From NCBI RefSeq assembly GCF_018687715.1, contig NC_056758.1:16001501-16065500 (forward strand): a stretch of DNA of 64,000 nucleotides. Reading direction: 5' to 3'. A model generated the notes under the pieces. The model had not been told where the DNA came from. It was given only the letters and a program-made list of their open reading frames with translations, and ran no database searches. Shown in pieces: positions 23,217 to 37,500 of this stretch. Origin of the DNA: Carya illinoinensis (taxonomy: Eukaryota > Streptophyta > Magnoliopsida > Fagales > Juglandaceae). The position numbers and the translations under genes were made by a program. Position 1 is the stretch's first letter; every line of letters starts with the position of its first letter.

Positions 23217-24990
23217 CTATTATTTTATCATTGATTTGACTAACCATTTGGTGCTGATTTTGTTTTGGATTCAAAATTGAATGCTGAAATGTTAATTGCT
23301 TTGTGTTGTTATTCATTTGTCATTATAACTTCTATTTGCTAATATTTGAATCATTGAAGAATGGTTAAAATTGGCAAGCTTGTCTACTTTTTCCATCATT
23401 TATTAAATCATTCCTACAAAAAAACGCTGCTTCCAACATGTCTCTATATCAAGCTATATGCTTGGGCAAAAGACATTGAATTAATAATTGCTACAATCTT
23501 TGGGAATATTGCATGTGGACAAAATATTGTTGGGCAATAATTGCTCAATATAAATTGTTCATGATAATTTGCTTATTTATTCACATTATCTACACTGACC
23601 ACACTTATTGAGTCGTTGAACTTACCCATTCCTTTCATTATTTCTTTTTAAATGGAACTATAGAGCATAAGGACCATTGAAAGTTTTACAAGTACAACAA
23701 CTACTATCATCATAGATAATCATATACAATTACTAGACGTAAGAATGAGAGTTTATTCTTGGATGGTGACACGTCTGAAGATATTATATGGCCCATGGCA
23801 AGATATGTGGGGAAACCATTAGGTTTTCTCCAATCTCCCAATAGTGGAATTAAATCAACCAACTGTTGCCTCTACCATAATAATGCATTCCCCTACACTA
23901 GAGAATGAATACCTGAATTTTTCCATGGAGGACCTATCACATGAAGAAGAGGATTTGAGTGGGATTTATCCCTAAGAAGGTAAACATATTTTCCTGGCTG
24001 CCTAGGATGGAAGATTTTGTTATGTAATCCTTTTATGTTTCATAAGATTTTGTATCTTTTGTTAATCACTCAAAGAAAATCCACTTTTGATGAATGGTTG
24101 ATCCTCGTATTCAGTTGTGATATTTATTGACATATTTACTTCCAATAGTGACTTGTGCAAAATGCTCACTACCAGCAGAGCATTATGGATGAAAGTGTTC
24201 ACCATTTTGTGAACAACATAAGAAGAATATTACTCGATAGCTCAACGAAATAGTATAAGGAAGGGTGTTGCTCATGTATAAGCGAGCAATACGAGATCCA
24301 GTTGCTTGCCGCACGACAAGCAACATAGTGGACAATGGTGCTCACCATCTTGGCAACTGATAGCAAGTATAAGGTAGGCGAGCATTACCTATGGTAATGT
24401 GCCTTTCCCAATAAAAGTATTATGAGATTTGGTTGGTCACCCCTTGTTGAGCAACATTAAGGACACTAGTGCTCAACACCTCCACGAGCAATGTAAGTAG
24501 TAATAATGCTCGCTATCTCGGCGATTAGTGTAAGGTGAACTAATATTGGCCACCTTGACGAGCAACTAAATGAGTAATTATGCCAAGAACACAATTGAAG
24601 TGAAGTGTTCTTACCTGAGGCGAGTATTGATAAGTGTAATTTTTATTACTCTTTTATTTATGAAACTTTTTAGTTTTCCTTTAATTCTATTGATTTTATT
24701 TTATTTCTATACATTTTTCTTTATTTTCTTGGAATTGAAGGAATGAGAACATTTAGTGCAAAATAAGAGCATTTTGGTACAAAAGAATAGATTATGGATC
24801 CAAACCAACAAGAGTAAATATCAAAATCAATTGCTAACTTAAACATCAAAGGCGTCCCCTACTGGAAATCCTGAGTTATTCTTTCTGGTTGTAGGTTATT
24901 AGAGCATGCTGCAAGCATACTGAAAATTACATCAACAATGATTTCAATAGATAAATAGTTACTAAATAATAGGGTATAGTTTAAAGGAGA
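23217..24990. other. No supported gene; GAGCAA-rich stretch at 24180-24560
   Basis: This is AT-rich non-coding sequence. Between about 24180 and 24560 the words GAGCAA(T/C), GTGCTCA and GGCGAGCA recur irregularly, recalling the hairpin repeats at 1 and 14.7 kb but too diverged to align confidently. Confidence 0.4.
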
Positions 24991-25049
24991 TTGACATGTG
25001 GAAGGATTGAAAAAATAAAAAATAAAAAATAAAAAATAAAAAAAATATG

Positions 25050-25690
25050 AATTTGACCAGGTAGATTCCCTAAAATGGGTGTTGGCAGTAGACTAGCTTG
25101 GTGAACTGCGGATTGCAGCAACCCAAACTGATTTATTGTAGATGTTTTGTCTGAGTGAGGTAGATTGAGTAAGCAATCAGCTGTTACAATGCTCCGGAAT
25201 AGCTGCAATACGAGAGAACGTCTCATCAACAGTGCTCGATTCACAGCATTCGATGAAAAGTTCTTGCCCTTGGTTGACTTCCAACCAGGTGGCTACCAAC
25301 GACCTTAGACTTTTAAAGAACTAGTATTATTAGTCTTGGTTGTCAATGTAGCGGATGAATCAATGGTCTTACCAATTATGACTACCCTTTGTTTTTCTTC
25401 TTGTAATACTAGAGAAAGGACTTTGTAAATGGAATGAAAGGGTTCCATCAACTGAATCTGTCCACTAAATCGAGAATAGAAGTCATTAAGACAACATGGA
25501 AAACTGCAAAAATTATTCTTCTTGCTGATCTTCCATAAAATGCTTCTACGAAGCGCATGTACAAATTGGTTTACATCCCACAAACTGGTATAGGCTTCAA
25601 GTTTGACAGTTCATCCCAAAAACCTTTTACTTGGAAATGATAGATGCTCACAGAATTGTGCCCTTGAGTTAAAGTAGAAGCCAAGAGGTT
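25050..25690 (-). pseudogene. Copia gag remnant
   Basis: The minus strand from about 25690 reads SIYHFQVKGFWDELSNL, then on to IQLMEPFHSIYKVLSLVLQE and a run of Ser/Thr-rich residues. This is the Copia gag pattern (FxKLxxFWDEL ... IRGQILLMxPLPSxxKVFSLVLQEE). At 25250-25060 a shifted frame, QSAVHQASLLPTPILGNLPG, resembles the gag-protease linker. Stops and frameshifts are present and no LTRs were found. Confidence 0.7.
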
Positions 25691-26389
25691 ATTATATCAT
25701 TGCACTTGTCCACATAGGAAAGAAAGGATCAGCATCTGTTGGTTTAGCACTGATTGCCATTGACATTCATCGCTTCTATGTGCAAAAGTTATATTCGGTG
25801 AAGAATTGAGCGACTAGCACCATACAGCTAAAAGGAGCTATGAAGAAGATAGGGCAGAGTTTTAGAAAGAACAAAGTAAGACTGGAAGAGGAAAAAAAAT
25901 GAGAGAATTGATTCCTGTAAATCTGTGGGGCACCAAGTTATTAACTATTTACTTGTTAGTATGGTTTCTTCTTTCATTTTCTTCTGTTGACTTCTCCATT
26001 ATTCAAGATCACCAACACTCCCCCCTTTACTAAAACTCGAACTTTTTTTCCCAAAACATTCATTAAAAAAAAAAAAAATCAAAATCTAGCTCTAAAGTTC
26101 TAGTGATATTACAGTTCAACCCTTCTAATTCTAAAATTTATAACCGGTTCATCTAACTCCAAATTACCTCAAACTAATTTATTTTACCCTGGTATCTTTA
26201 AATACATACTAATTTTCACGTTTTTCTTGCCGTAAAACTAGAAATTCTAGACCCGAAAATATGTTAAGGCCTCTTTCCATACTCATAAATTTATGAAATT
26301 AAATATTGTTATATCCCTATTTACAACTCCATCAAATTTCATCACCTAAACTTAATAGAAATTGCTCGGAGAATTCCGAACTCTATTCA

Positions 26390-26650
26390 GGTCACTATTC
26401 TCCAAGTCAGGCGTGCACTAGGCATCCTCTCACAAGGGGCCGCAATTAGAATTATTCTTATTTTCTTGTTAGCTTTCCCAAAAACAAGGAGATCATCTGC
26501 AAAAAGAAAGGTGGGTAATTGAGGGAGATTGGCAACCGATCTTAATATCTGAAAGATGACCTTGCCCATTGGAGAAAAGCCAGAGCCGATGGGGCGAGCT
26601 ATACAAGTCTGGAGTTTAACTAGACAATAGACATATTGTGCATGCACGGT
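26390..26650 (-). pseudogene. LINE reverse transcriptase scrap
   Basis: The minus-strand frame includes LPTFLFADDLLVFGKANKK, the FADD active-site block of plant LINE reverse transcriptases. Only this short piece is recognisable. Confidence 0.65.
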
Positions 26651-27591
26651 CTCCGAGATTCCTCATCATTTAAAAAAGAAAAATGAATGTGTTTCCTACA
26701 CAATTTTGGACACCTTGGCTGTGGGAAAAATGCTAAACCATAATAATGCACAAAATTTTTAAAAATTAAAAAAACTAATAGACAAATGATTTGCCAAATT
26801 GAAGGTTGGTTGTACAATGCTTCAAGCATGATTCCTCATCAGAATAGAAGTTTATTCTCTCCACTGAGAACAAAAAAGAGAAACCACGGTTCAATACATG
26901 CTGCCTCCAGAATTTGGAAGGCATGAGCAACCGCCTATGATATCGATCTTATGGTACACCACCAAGTTAAAAACTTAAATATGCACGTCTGTTTGTTGAG
27001 TTTGTTTCTGGGTCCGACTGTTCATTGGCTTCCAATTCATTAAATACAATACCTATGGAAAAGCACTCCATAGTCCACCTATGACATCATCATAATCACA
27101 AAACAATAACAAAAAACAACGAATCATGGTATTCCGCTGGTAGTACCCACCAATAATCTGCATTGTTGCATGTGCAGTGATAACTACAAAACAACGAATC
27201 ATACCAAGTCCTAAAGTACCATATTGCAAGCATATAAAATGAGAAGTAGCAAAACCCAAGAGCCAGCACTCACCAATCAAAAATTCTGTGTAGTCTTTTT
27301 TGCATACTCATTGTGCACTCTATTAATGTGATTGGCTACATCACTTTTTTTAAGTGTAAAATAACTGTTTTGGCCAATCATATCAGTGATGTACGCAAGT
27401 GGTACGCAAAAATGACTTTATGTAACAGTTCTCCTCACCAAATAATCTGCATTATTGCATGTCCAATGTGCACTTCTGTAACACATAAATGTAGAGAATA
27501 GGTCTCATGAAGCCTTTCTCGTTGAATTAGTTTAATAAGGCACCCCCTTTAGGTCACTTGAACAGGCTCAAGCAGGAATGTGTTGTTTTGT
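26651..27591. other. 3' flank of the MUTYH gene, no gene seen
   Basis: AT-rich sequence. A short word, CACCAA(A)TAATCTGCATT(G/A)TTGCATGT, occurs at about 27148 and about 27437, about 290 bp apart, possibly the edges of an old insertion. No coding feature is supported. Confidence 0.4.
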
Positions 27592-27675
27592 TCATGTCGT
27601 TCTGTTCCTCTTTCTTGATGGGGTAAAATTATTGGACAGCTTTTCCTGCTTAAATTTTTGAACCATGATGTATGC
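27592..27675 (-). CDS. MUTYH: MUTYH exon 7 (terminal)
   Basis: [12 protein letters not shown] continues the family's terminal helix. A basic tail (PSRKRNRTT) and TGA follow. The acceptor is TGCAG in phase 0. Confidence 0.9.
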   Translation of the reverse strand, partial: AYIMVQKFKQEKLSNNFTPSRKRNRTT

Positions 27676-30600
27676 CTGCATTAGGATAAAGATTTACTTG
27701 CAAGTAGTTGACAATGCAAACACATTCAATTCGATAACCAAATCGCACAACTCAAATACTACTTATAGAGAGGCAAAATGACAGAGAACAGAAAAAACTA
27801 TTATGTCCAGCTCAAATTTAGAATAAGAATGAAAAAAAATCAATCCTGAGAATTAAGTTCAGGAATTTATAATAATATACTTTTGACTAAGAGCTCCCAT
27901 TTTGCAACTGAGGGGTTTGAATCATAATATGCTTTTTCTTTTCATTCTAGCTGGAGCTTGGTAGAATACAATGCTCAAAATTGAACTATAAAATTAGCTC
28001 CGCAGTTTTCGACATCAGCCAACATGTATCTATCTCAGTGGCTTTGACATAAAAACCAACTGGAAAAATGGCCCAAGTAGTAAATAACTAAAAGGGAAGT
28101 GAGTGAGCAGTTAGTGTCAATTATAGAGTTCTTCAATAGGAGGTATTAAGTAGCACGAATTATATGTATATATATTTAGAAATGCAGATAGGAACATTTA
28201 TATTACGTGTATTTACCTTTCTCACAGCAGATGTCAATCCCAAACTTGAAAGGGTATCGCCATCCACACATTTCCAATGCATAGCTTCTTTGTCTTGCTT
28301 TCCAAATAAGTCATTTTTCCTCCCTTCATGCCATTAGAAAGCAAACAAGGATTATGCAAAGACATGAACGTGTGTGTGAGCATATGAGTGGAGAAAGCTT
28401 GAGGAGATCCTCTTCACCAAAAGGAATAAAAAGAACTAAAACGGTTAAATATGTATGCCCTTCCAATAAAAGGTAATGCAGCTACCAGTCTAATGATATT
28501 GCCGTAAACATATGCCGTCACAATTTGTATCATTTTCCAAATATTCTTTTATAACTAAGATAAATATTATTAATAATGAAAAAGGGATAATATCCCCGGA
28601 GACAGTAAGTACACACGGATCCACTCAATGAACGAAAGGAAAAGAGCTATAAAGTATAAAGTCCCGAAAAATAGAAATATAAAAGGGAGCACCATAATGT
28701 GCCTTTTGTCCAATGATACAAGGTGTTAGAGAACAAAAAAAACTTTAACTCCAACACTGATATTTCGCAGTCCCTCAAAACTACGCTTGCTTTGATCATT
28801 TTGCAAATATGACTTCTCTTTGACATTGACCTACCCAGAAAAAGTAAGGTCATAATATAATACAAACATCTTCAACTATTCTGACTTCCCTTTCTATTAT
28901 ACCTTATCATACTGGAAAGTGTTCTCTCATTCCTCTCTCTTTCTCTCTCCTCACTCTATCTCTGATGGCTACCTCAGGTGATTCATGCTGGAGATACCTC
29001 CTTTCCTCATCGTTTCTCTCTCACAAATACTCTGCTCTGCTCTCAGCAGTTTATATAGTCTAGATGCTGTTTGGTTCAAAAAACTTAATATTTTCAATTG
29101 GATTGTCAAATTATTTATCGATTGAAGCAAAGTCATTTGTCTTCGAATCATCTAGGCCCAATAGAATCTATTTCCACTGCCCACGAGAGCAAAGTTTTCA
29201 AAGAAAGATTTTAACTCATCCATAGTGCGCTTGCAATCTTCAAAGCTTCTATCATTTCTCTCCCTCCAAATACAACAACACATACATATAGGAGCCATCT
29301 TCCGGATTACCGCCACTTGTGGGTTGCCATGAAAGCCTCCCCAACTTGCAAGAAAATCCACCAGTCTTCTAGGGATGACCCATGATATTCCAACTCTAGC
29401 AAAAAAATCATCTCACAAAAGCCTGGCCACCTCGCAAGGAGGTAGTCCCCATGAAAAAATTTGCTTTCAAGGGAGCTTTAGTTTTCCATATATTCCTCCA
29501 CGGAAAGGCATACGTGCCTTGGCTAGTCAAGACCTGAAAAAAAGATCAGACAGTGAATCTACCTTTCTTGGAGGGGCTCTATATGATCTTGTCAATAGTT
29601 CCAACTGTCATTCTTGTGGAGTACAAAATAGAGTAAAAAACTCATTGACAACATCTAATTCCAAGTCTTGTGCTACTCTGATAATTAATGTTCCATTGAG
29701 GAGAGACTCTAGGGAAAATTCCAAGAGCTTATCTATTGAAGCTTCCGTCGACCGTGAAATATCAAATAATGCTGGAAATGTGTCTTTGAGGCTTCAATCA
29801 CCACACAGTATCTATATGATCTTGTCAATAGTTCCAACTGTCATTCTTGTGGAGTACAAAATAGAGTAAAAAACTCAGTGACAACATCTAATTCCAAGTC
29901 TTGTGCTACTCTGATAAAGTTAACATTCCATTGAGGAGAGACTCTAGGGAAAATTCCAAGAGCTTATCTATTGAAGCTTCCGTCGACCGTGAAATATCAA
30001 ATAATGCTGGAAATATGTCTTTGAGGCTTCAATCACCACACAGTATGCCATGCCAAAATTTGATTTGAGAGCCATCACCCAACTCAATACGAGTAGGCTT
30101 CCCATCCTCTTCTTATGTGCTTCCACACCCCATGTGGTCCACTTACCTCATTCGAACACCAGCTGCCCCCATGCTTTACTGACTTTGAATCTATAACGGT
30201 CTTCCATAAAGCCTCCCTTGCTTGTTGGTATTGCCACAAGCATTTTCCCAAGAGGGTTTGGTTGTACATCACCAAGTTATAAATACCCAATCCTCCACTA
30301 AATATTGGTGTAGATAACATTGACCAATTCACGAGATGAAATTTAAACTCATCCCCCATCCCACTCCACAAGAAATTTCATTGTAGCTTCTCAATACAGT
30401 TGGCGACTTTTATAGGAAGTGGAAAAAAGGATAAAAGCTATGTGGGCAAGTTCGAGAGTGTATTTGATTAAAGCAAGCCTACCCACTTTGGACAGTTAGC
30501 TAATCTACACTCCAGCCTTTTCAATCAAAGCATCCCAAAAACCTGCCGTCTTGAAAGTAGCACCTGAGGGGTAGACAAGGTACCTCATGTGTAAGGAAGA

Positions 30601-33600
30601 TACCCTGCATCCCAAAAAAATAGCCAGGTTTACCACAGTAGGAACATTTCCCACTAGGACCACTTCGGACTTAGTTAACTTCAATTTCAGACCAAATACC
30701 GCTTCAAAACATAAAGAAGTGCCCTTAGATATCGAATTTGACCTTGGTCTGCCCCACAAAAGATGAGGGTATCATCAGCAAATAAGACATGAGGGATCTC
30801 AAGAGAACTGCCCTTCCTCACCGAGAAGCCTGAGAGAAAGCCAACATACACCAGACCTAATACCATCTCGGTAGAGCTTCCATGACAATAATGAAAAGTA
30901 GCGGGGAAAGCAAATCCACCTTTCTCAAGTTACAGGATAGAAAAGCGAACTATAGAGATACAATACACTATCCAAAAACGTCATTTCAACCCAATGCCAA
31001 CTCTCGCAAGCGAATAGAACAAGAAATTCTAGTTGACATGGTCATAAGCTTTCTCAATGTCCAACTTGCAAATTAGCCCACGTTCTCTTGACTTGAATCT
31101 ACTATCCAAACCTTCATTAGAAATTAATACTAAATCTAGAATTTGCCCACCTTTAACAAAAATGTTTTGAGGCTTCGATATTGGCTTCTCCATCATCATA
31201 TCCAATCAGTTCACCAAAACATTAACAAGACTGATAGGGCAAGAGTCTTTCATATCCACTACCTAGGCTTTTTGGGAATATGAGCTATGAAGGTAGCATT
31301 AAGGGGATGTTTTGGAAAATATGAGAATTCTTAGAATTTTTAAAATTCTCAAAACTTCTAATAATTTCATTATCAAAAATCACTCAAATACAAAACACTT
31401 TTCAATTTCAAATTATCAACTTTTTCATCTAATCATTATTCAAACAAAAAAATCATTACAACTTTTACAAACTTTCAAAACAAAAATAATATTCAAACAA
31501 TTTTTTAACTTTATAATATTTTTATTCAACTTTTTCTCTCTTATTTCTCAAAACCCAATAAAACATTTTCACTCAAATCATTTCACTACTATTCACAAAA
31601 TTCTGAGATACTCCAAACATCCAAACATGCCCTAAGACTTTTTTCAAAACTTGCATTTGTATGGAAATCTTGGAATACCTTCATTAGGTCATCTTTAGCC
31701 ACTTCCCAGCAAACTACTACAATTGACCATTAGAATAATTCTAGACAAGTTAGTTTTTTCAATAATAGGCATAGCGCATGTTCACATTACATATACAAGA
31801 GAGACACCAAAGTACGATTAAAAACCAATACAAGAAAATCATGGACACTTAGTCCATTAAAATATATTACAATTGACCATTGGAATAAAGTGTTATGGTA
31901 GAGAAAACTCCAAGTTCCATAGTAGTCTACTCACGTTCTTCAAAACTTCTATCATTTCTTTCCCTCCAAAGGCACTATTAGAAGAGAAGTGGGAGCCATC
32001 CTCCAAATTTCCATCCTCTCCAACTTGCTAAGAAATTTACCAACCTTCTAGGAATCACCCATGCTAATCCCATCCTATTGAAGAAATCATTCTGTAATAT
32101 GTGAGTGGCAATCTCACAATGAAGAAGTAGGTGATTAATTGTCTCCCCGTTTGTTTTGCACATACAACACCAATCCATAATGATAATCCAAAGCTTCCTT
32201 AAGTTTTCGACGGTGAGAATCCTTCCTAATGATGCTATCCATACAAAAAGGGTTGCTTTGACTGGCACCTTAAGCCTCATTTGGATGTTGTGATGAGATG
32301 AAAAATCTATAAATAGGAGTGAAATAGTTTGAGTTAAGATGTTTTATGGAATTTTGGGAAATAAGAGAGAAAAAGTTGAATAAAAATATTATAAAATTAA
32401 AATATTATTAGAATATTATTTTTGTTTAGGGATTTGAAAATGATGAATTATTTTTTGTGTTTTGTTTGAAAGTTTGGAAAAATTGTAATGATTAGGTTAA
32501 TGATTAGATGAAAAAATTAAAGATTTAAAATTGAAAAGTGTGTGTTTGAGTGATGTCTGAATGTTGAGATATGAAATTTCTCATCTTATCTCAACATCCA
32601 AATGAGCCCAGTCTTCCAAATACTCCTCCAAGGAAATGGATTTGCATTTTGAATGCTAATGGCGTGATAGAATGAAGGACGATGAACTTCTCTTATTTAA
32701 AGGCACTAGAACACCTTGTCTACATCCCCCATTCTCACACTAATAAAGTATAAAAGATTATAGAACTCTATGAAAGTATCAATTTCTCAATCTTGTGTTG
32801 CTCTAGAGAAACCGACATTCCATTGAGTAACACCATTGGACAGCTCCAAAACATCTGCTACAGAGGATTCCTTCACCCTTGCAAATTGTACACATCTGGA
32901 AAGGCATTCCTCAGGATCCTATCGTCATGCCAAAGGTCATACCATAACTTAATTCTAGGCCCATCACCTACCTCAAGCCAAGTATGCGTCGAGAAAAGTT
33001 TATGTGCTTCCAACCCACCAAGCTACCCCATGTGATCCTTGCACTTCATTAGAGCACCATCCACACCAAGCCCCACCAAATTGCCTTCCAAAAAGTCTCC
33101 ATTTCTTGTTGATATCTCCAAAGCTGTTTACCTAATAGCATGGTTGAAAACCAACAAGTGACAAACTCCTAACCCTCCCTTGAGATTGGAGTGCATACCT
33201 TTGCCCAATTCAAAGGATGAAATTTGAGCTCACCATCCATTCCTCCACCCAAGAAATCATGATGTAGTTTCTTACTTTTGACTGTGAGAAACCAAGGCCT
33301 TGTAATCGTCATTGCATGTGCAAGATAAGTGGAGAATCAGTTGAGCCCCTTCTTGTACATTGTGAGTTTGCTAGCATTATCTGAAACATGTTCTTTTTGG
33401 CCTCTTTGGGATGTGTTGGGCAATGGCTTCTTTGGTGGTGGATCTCCTAAGGAGTTGAAAAGGGCAGTTTGGAAACCATCAATGATTCAATGCACACTTT
33501 TGTGGAGGATGAACTCATCGTGCTTATTATGTGTTTGTGGAAAGAAATAAGCGCAGCTTGGAGGGTCATGAAAGATCGTAACCAGAGCATAAGTGTTTCA

Positions 33601-34527
33601 TTCTTAATACCTGTTATCATTGGATAATGGACCAATATGGTGTTGCCCTTTCTATTTCTACTTTTCAAGAATTTCTAGCACCTTTCCCATCAGTTAGTTA
33701 AGTGGATCTCTTTTACTTCCTGTGTATTGAAGTAACACCCTTTTTTGCCATAAAGAAAATATTTAGCTTACAAATGAAAAAAGCAACAGCATAAAATACA
33801 AGTCAAAATAACCTTATAGGTGATTAATTGAGTGTGTTAAATGCCCAACCATCATAGAAGAACAATTTATTGGTGTTGGCATGCATAAAGTTGCACGGAG
33901 TACATTATGACACTTCTTTCCACAAGTATCTAAAAATGGGGGAAAATATAGAGGGAGGATATCCAAACACACAAAAATTCAAATTATTTTGTTCCATTAA
34001 TTTGCCTAACACAATGGTTTGAAAATTATATTGCTAAACCTTGGATGTTTCATATCAGTTTTAGATAAAACCAGCATTCTGTAAAATCCAATTAACATAA
34101 TAGAATTTGCCTAACCTATGCTAATATAGTTTTGTAAATGGTTTAGAAATATATAGACAGGTAATTTTCAAAGTGCACATAGACCATACACTAAGAAAAA
34201 CCCAATTAGATGGATGAAGGAAAAAGAGCAAAGTTCCATAAAATCTAGAAAGCTAGAGGAGTGAAGGTATTTGTGTCACCATCCAAACATACAGAGAATA
34301 CAACATAATGGTTCTTAATTCTAACACCATACTCTCACAACCTTCAAAGCTTGAGAATTTCATTCCCACTGAATACACCACATCAAATGCAATGGGACCA
34401 TGCTCCAAAAGAACTTAACCAAGAGTATGACCAGAAAACATGAAAAGTAAAATTTTATACACTTTCCAAAAAAGAATTATTATTAAAACCAGTTATTTAA
34501 ATAAGCACACCTATTTGTCATATCAGA

Positions 34528-34575
<48 letters not shown>

Positions 34576-37500
34576 AAACCTTTTAGACGAACTACCAACA
34601 ATTCCACAAAAATTTTTAGACGAATGTGAGTGAACATATGGACAAACTCTCCAATATCTTTCCTGAAAACTATGTTGCCGGTCTTTTTAGAATCAAGTCC
34701 AAACTTCTTGTCCAGAAAGTGATCAATTGCTTCTCTTCTAGTTGCCAAACCAGCATCTCCATCCAGCAAGACAGACGGGAACTCCCAGAGGCCAGCAAGC
34801 AGACCTTCATCCGGCCTTTTTACAAGAAGAAATCTACTGTCACTTTGGTTTCCCTCCAATGTTTTTTGACCTCCCAGTAGTTCCACCACACATACGGCAG
34901 AAAAATCATGTCTCTGTTTGACCTTCATTACCTTAGCAGGGAAATCTGTCACCTGTACCAAACTATCGTGTCCAGAGACTGACAGTGCATGGCAGTGTCC
35001 GGATGCAGGACATGAAGAGCAGCTTGGGTTCAATGGGGTGCATATGGTTGCACCAAATTCCATGAGAGCCTGATTTAAGTCTCCAGGCCGGATAGGATCA
35101 ACTAGTTGAGCTGCTAGTTTCCTATTCCCACGCCACATAAAATCTAACCATTAGACTTCCAGGAAATATTATCTACTTATTACCACCTTGTAATCGCTTC
35201 AATTGAATCATGAATGCTGACGCAAATGTGACTGGTATGACCCATTATGCAAGTATTTTTTTTTTCTATGCCAAGAAACCCTGGAAATCATTACGCAAAT
35301 TGCTCTATAGATGACTAATAAAAATGCATGGTTTCTTAAAAAAATACAATTAAGTCCGAAAAAAAATAAAAATAAAAATAAAAAGAAAAGAAAGAAAGAG
35401 AATAGATAAAGATATGCTAACTAAAATCCTCTATTCCACCAAATCAAAATGAAGTTTATACAACAAATGAAAATCAAAGAAAAAGTTGTAGGGGTCACTA
35501 GAGCTCACCATATTTTCTTGACAGTCACCAAGTCTTTTGGATTTGCAGAAATAGCCCTAAGTCTAGTAATCACCCTTATCACGTTCCCATCAACCACCGG
35601 CACTACCTGATGTAGTAAAACTTGAACAAGGGTTGAAACCAATCAAACAAAAAAATTCATAAGCTACTCACCTCCCCAAATGCAATTGAAGCAATAGCCC
35701 CAGCAGTATAGTCTCCAATTCCTTGAATCTTTCGCAGTTCAGAAACTGTTTTAGGAAATCTACCTCCTCCCGCAACAACCATCTTTGCTCCCTTACAACG
35801 AAAAAAAAAAAAAAATCGAGAAAGAGAGAATTAGGACATGGTTTATGGTCAAGATAACAATGGGAGTCTCTCCTTTTTAAATTAGATTGCTGTTCTTTCC
35901 TTTCAGATTGCAAGAACTCACCCTTCTCATCTCAAAGACACAAAACAGATCTTCAGTTGAGATCAAAGATATAAAAAAGACCGTTCACAATTGTCTAAAG
36001 GCCTTCATTATAGACCCTAAGCTCTTTGTGACAACACAAAGATGTTGCCAGTCCACCTATTAGGAATTCCACACACTTTAAGATGTCTAAGAACCATAAT
36101 GTACCATATCACTAGTTTTCAGGAAGCTAGGGTAGGGAGAAGGGTGGATGGGGGAAGCAATACCTTGGTGGTATACCACATCAGCACCCCCCCATTAGGG
36201 TTAAACAAAACTAACAAGGGAACCATTTTTCAAAAAAGAGGAAAAAACCCTTAGAATTCCTCTAGGGCGGCTGGCCAATAATAAAGAAAAAGGAGAGGCA
36301 AGAGCGCAAGGTATGAGGAAGGGTGAGACTGGCTTTTTATGGAGGAGCTCCAGTCCTTTTCCATATCAGAGTTCAAATTCGTTTCCGAGGAGGGATCCTA
36401 GTCCTTTTGTTTCCCTTTCTTATAAGTAATAAGATTTCATGAGATAGGCACAAAAGACGCAATCCAAGTACACAAGAAGTATATAAGAAATACACCTTTC
36501 TAAAAGGAGAAAATCAAAGGGGAGTATAATCACTCTGATCAAAAGCACTTTATCTAACCTCCCTACATACTTTCTTTCTTTATTTCCTTTACCTGCAGGT
36601 GTAGCTTCTTGTATTGAGAAAATCTTCTGAAATTTTCTTTGAGGAAACTTAAGTTTCATCTTGTTTGTTGGGACAAAGCTTGTTCTCCGGTACCTTGTGG
36701 TGGTTTGGCGTGCATAACTTAGGACCTTCAATAGCTCTTGGGGAAGTGGTTATGGAGATATCACCACGAAGGGGAGGCTTTGTGGAGAGTACTTATAGAT
36801 TCAAAATGCAGGAGTATTAGGGGGGCTAGTGTTCTAATGAAGTTAGGAGGACATATGCTATGGGGTTTGGGAAAAATATTCGTTTAGGATGGGAGAGGTT
36901 CTCCAGCTTTTTCAGATTTGAGGTTGGGAAGGGCCATGGTGTTTATTTTTGGCATGATGTTTGGTGTGGTGCATGGGCTCTTAAGTTTTTTTTTTCCCAC
37001 TCTACCCAATTTCAAGTGACAAAGAGGCTGTGGTGGCTGACTTGTTGGTTTGTTCCAATGGCTCTATCCATTGGAATTTAAATTTTTTGAGAGTGGCTTG
37101 AGATTGGGAACTTGGAACATTTGCTGATTTCTTCAGTTCATTGTATGCTATGACTTTTGGTAATGTGGTGGAGGACAGGATGATTTGAACTCCTGGTGGG
37201 AGTAAAATATTTTCGGTGCATTCCTATTATACAGCCCTTTTGGGATTTTCTAATGATCATTGCTAACCCTGGAAGAGAATTTGGAAATGTAGGGTTCCTC
37301 CCAATATTGCTTTCTTTGAATGGACTGCATCCCTTGGGAGAAATCCTCACCACTAACAATTTGAGGAAACGAGGTCTAATCATTATGGATTGGTGCTTCT
37401 TGTGTAAGAAAAATGGGGAATCCGTGGATCATCTTGACAAACTTAGAGATCTTTGAGCAAAAATGTGTATCTCTCAGTGGAGAATTCCCATTTATATATA

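Noticed and set aside
27148..27470. Repeated CACCAATAATCTGCATT word as edges of an insertion
   Set aside because: The repeats are short and imperfect, and the interval has no TIRs or LTR ends.
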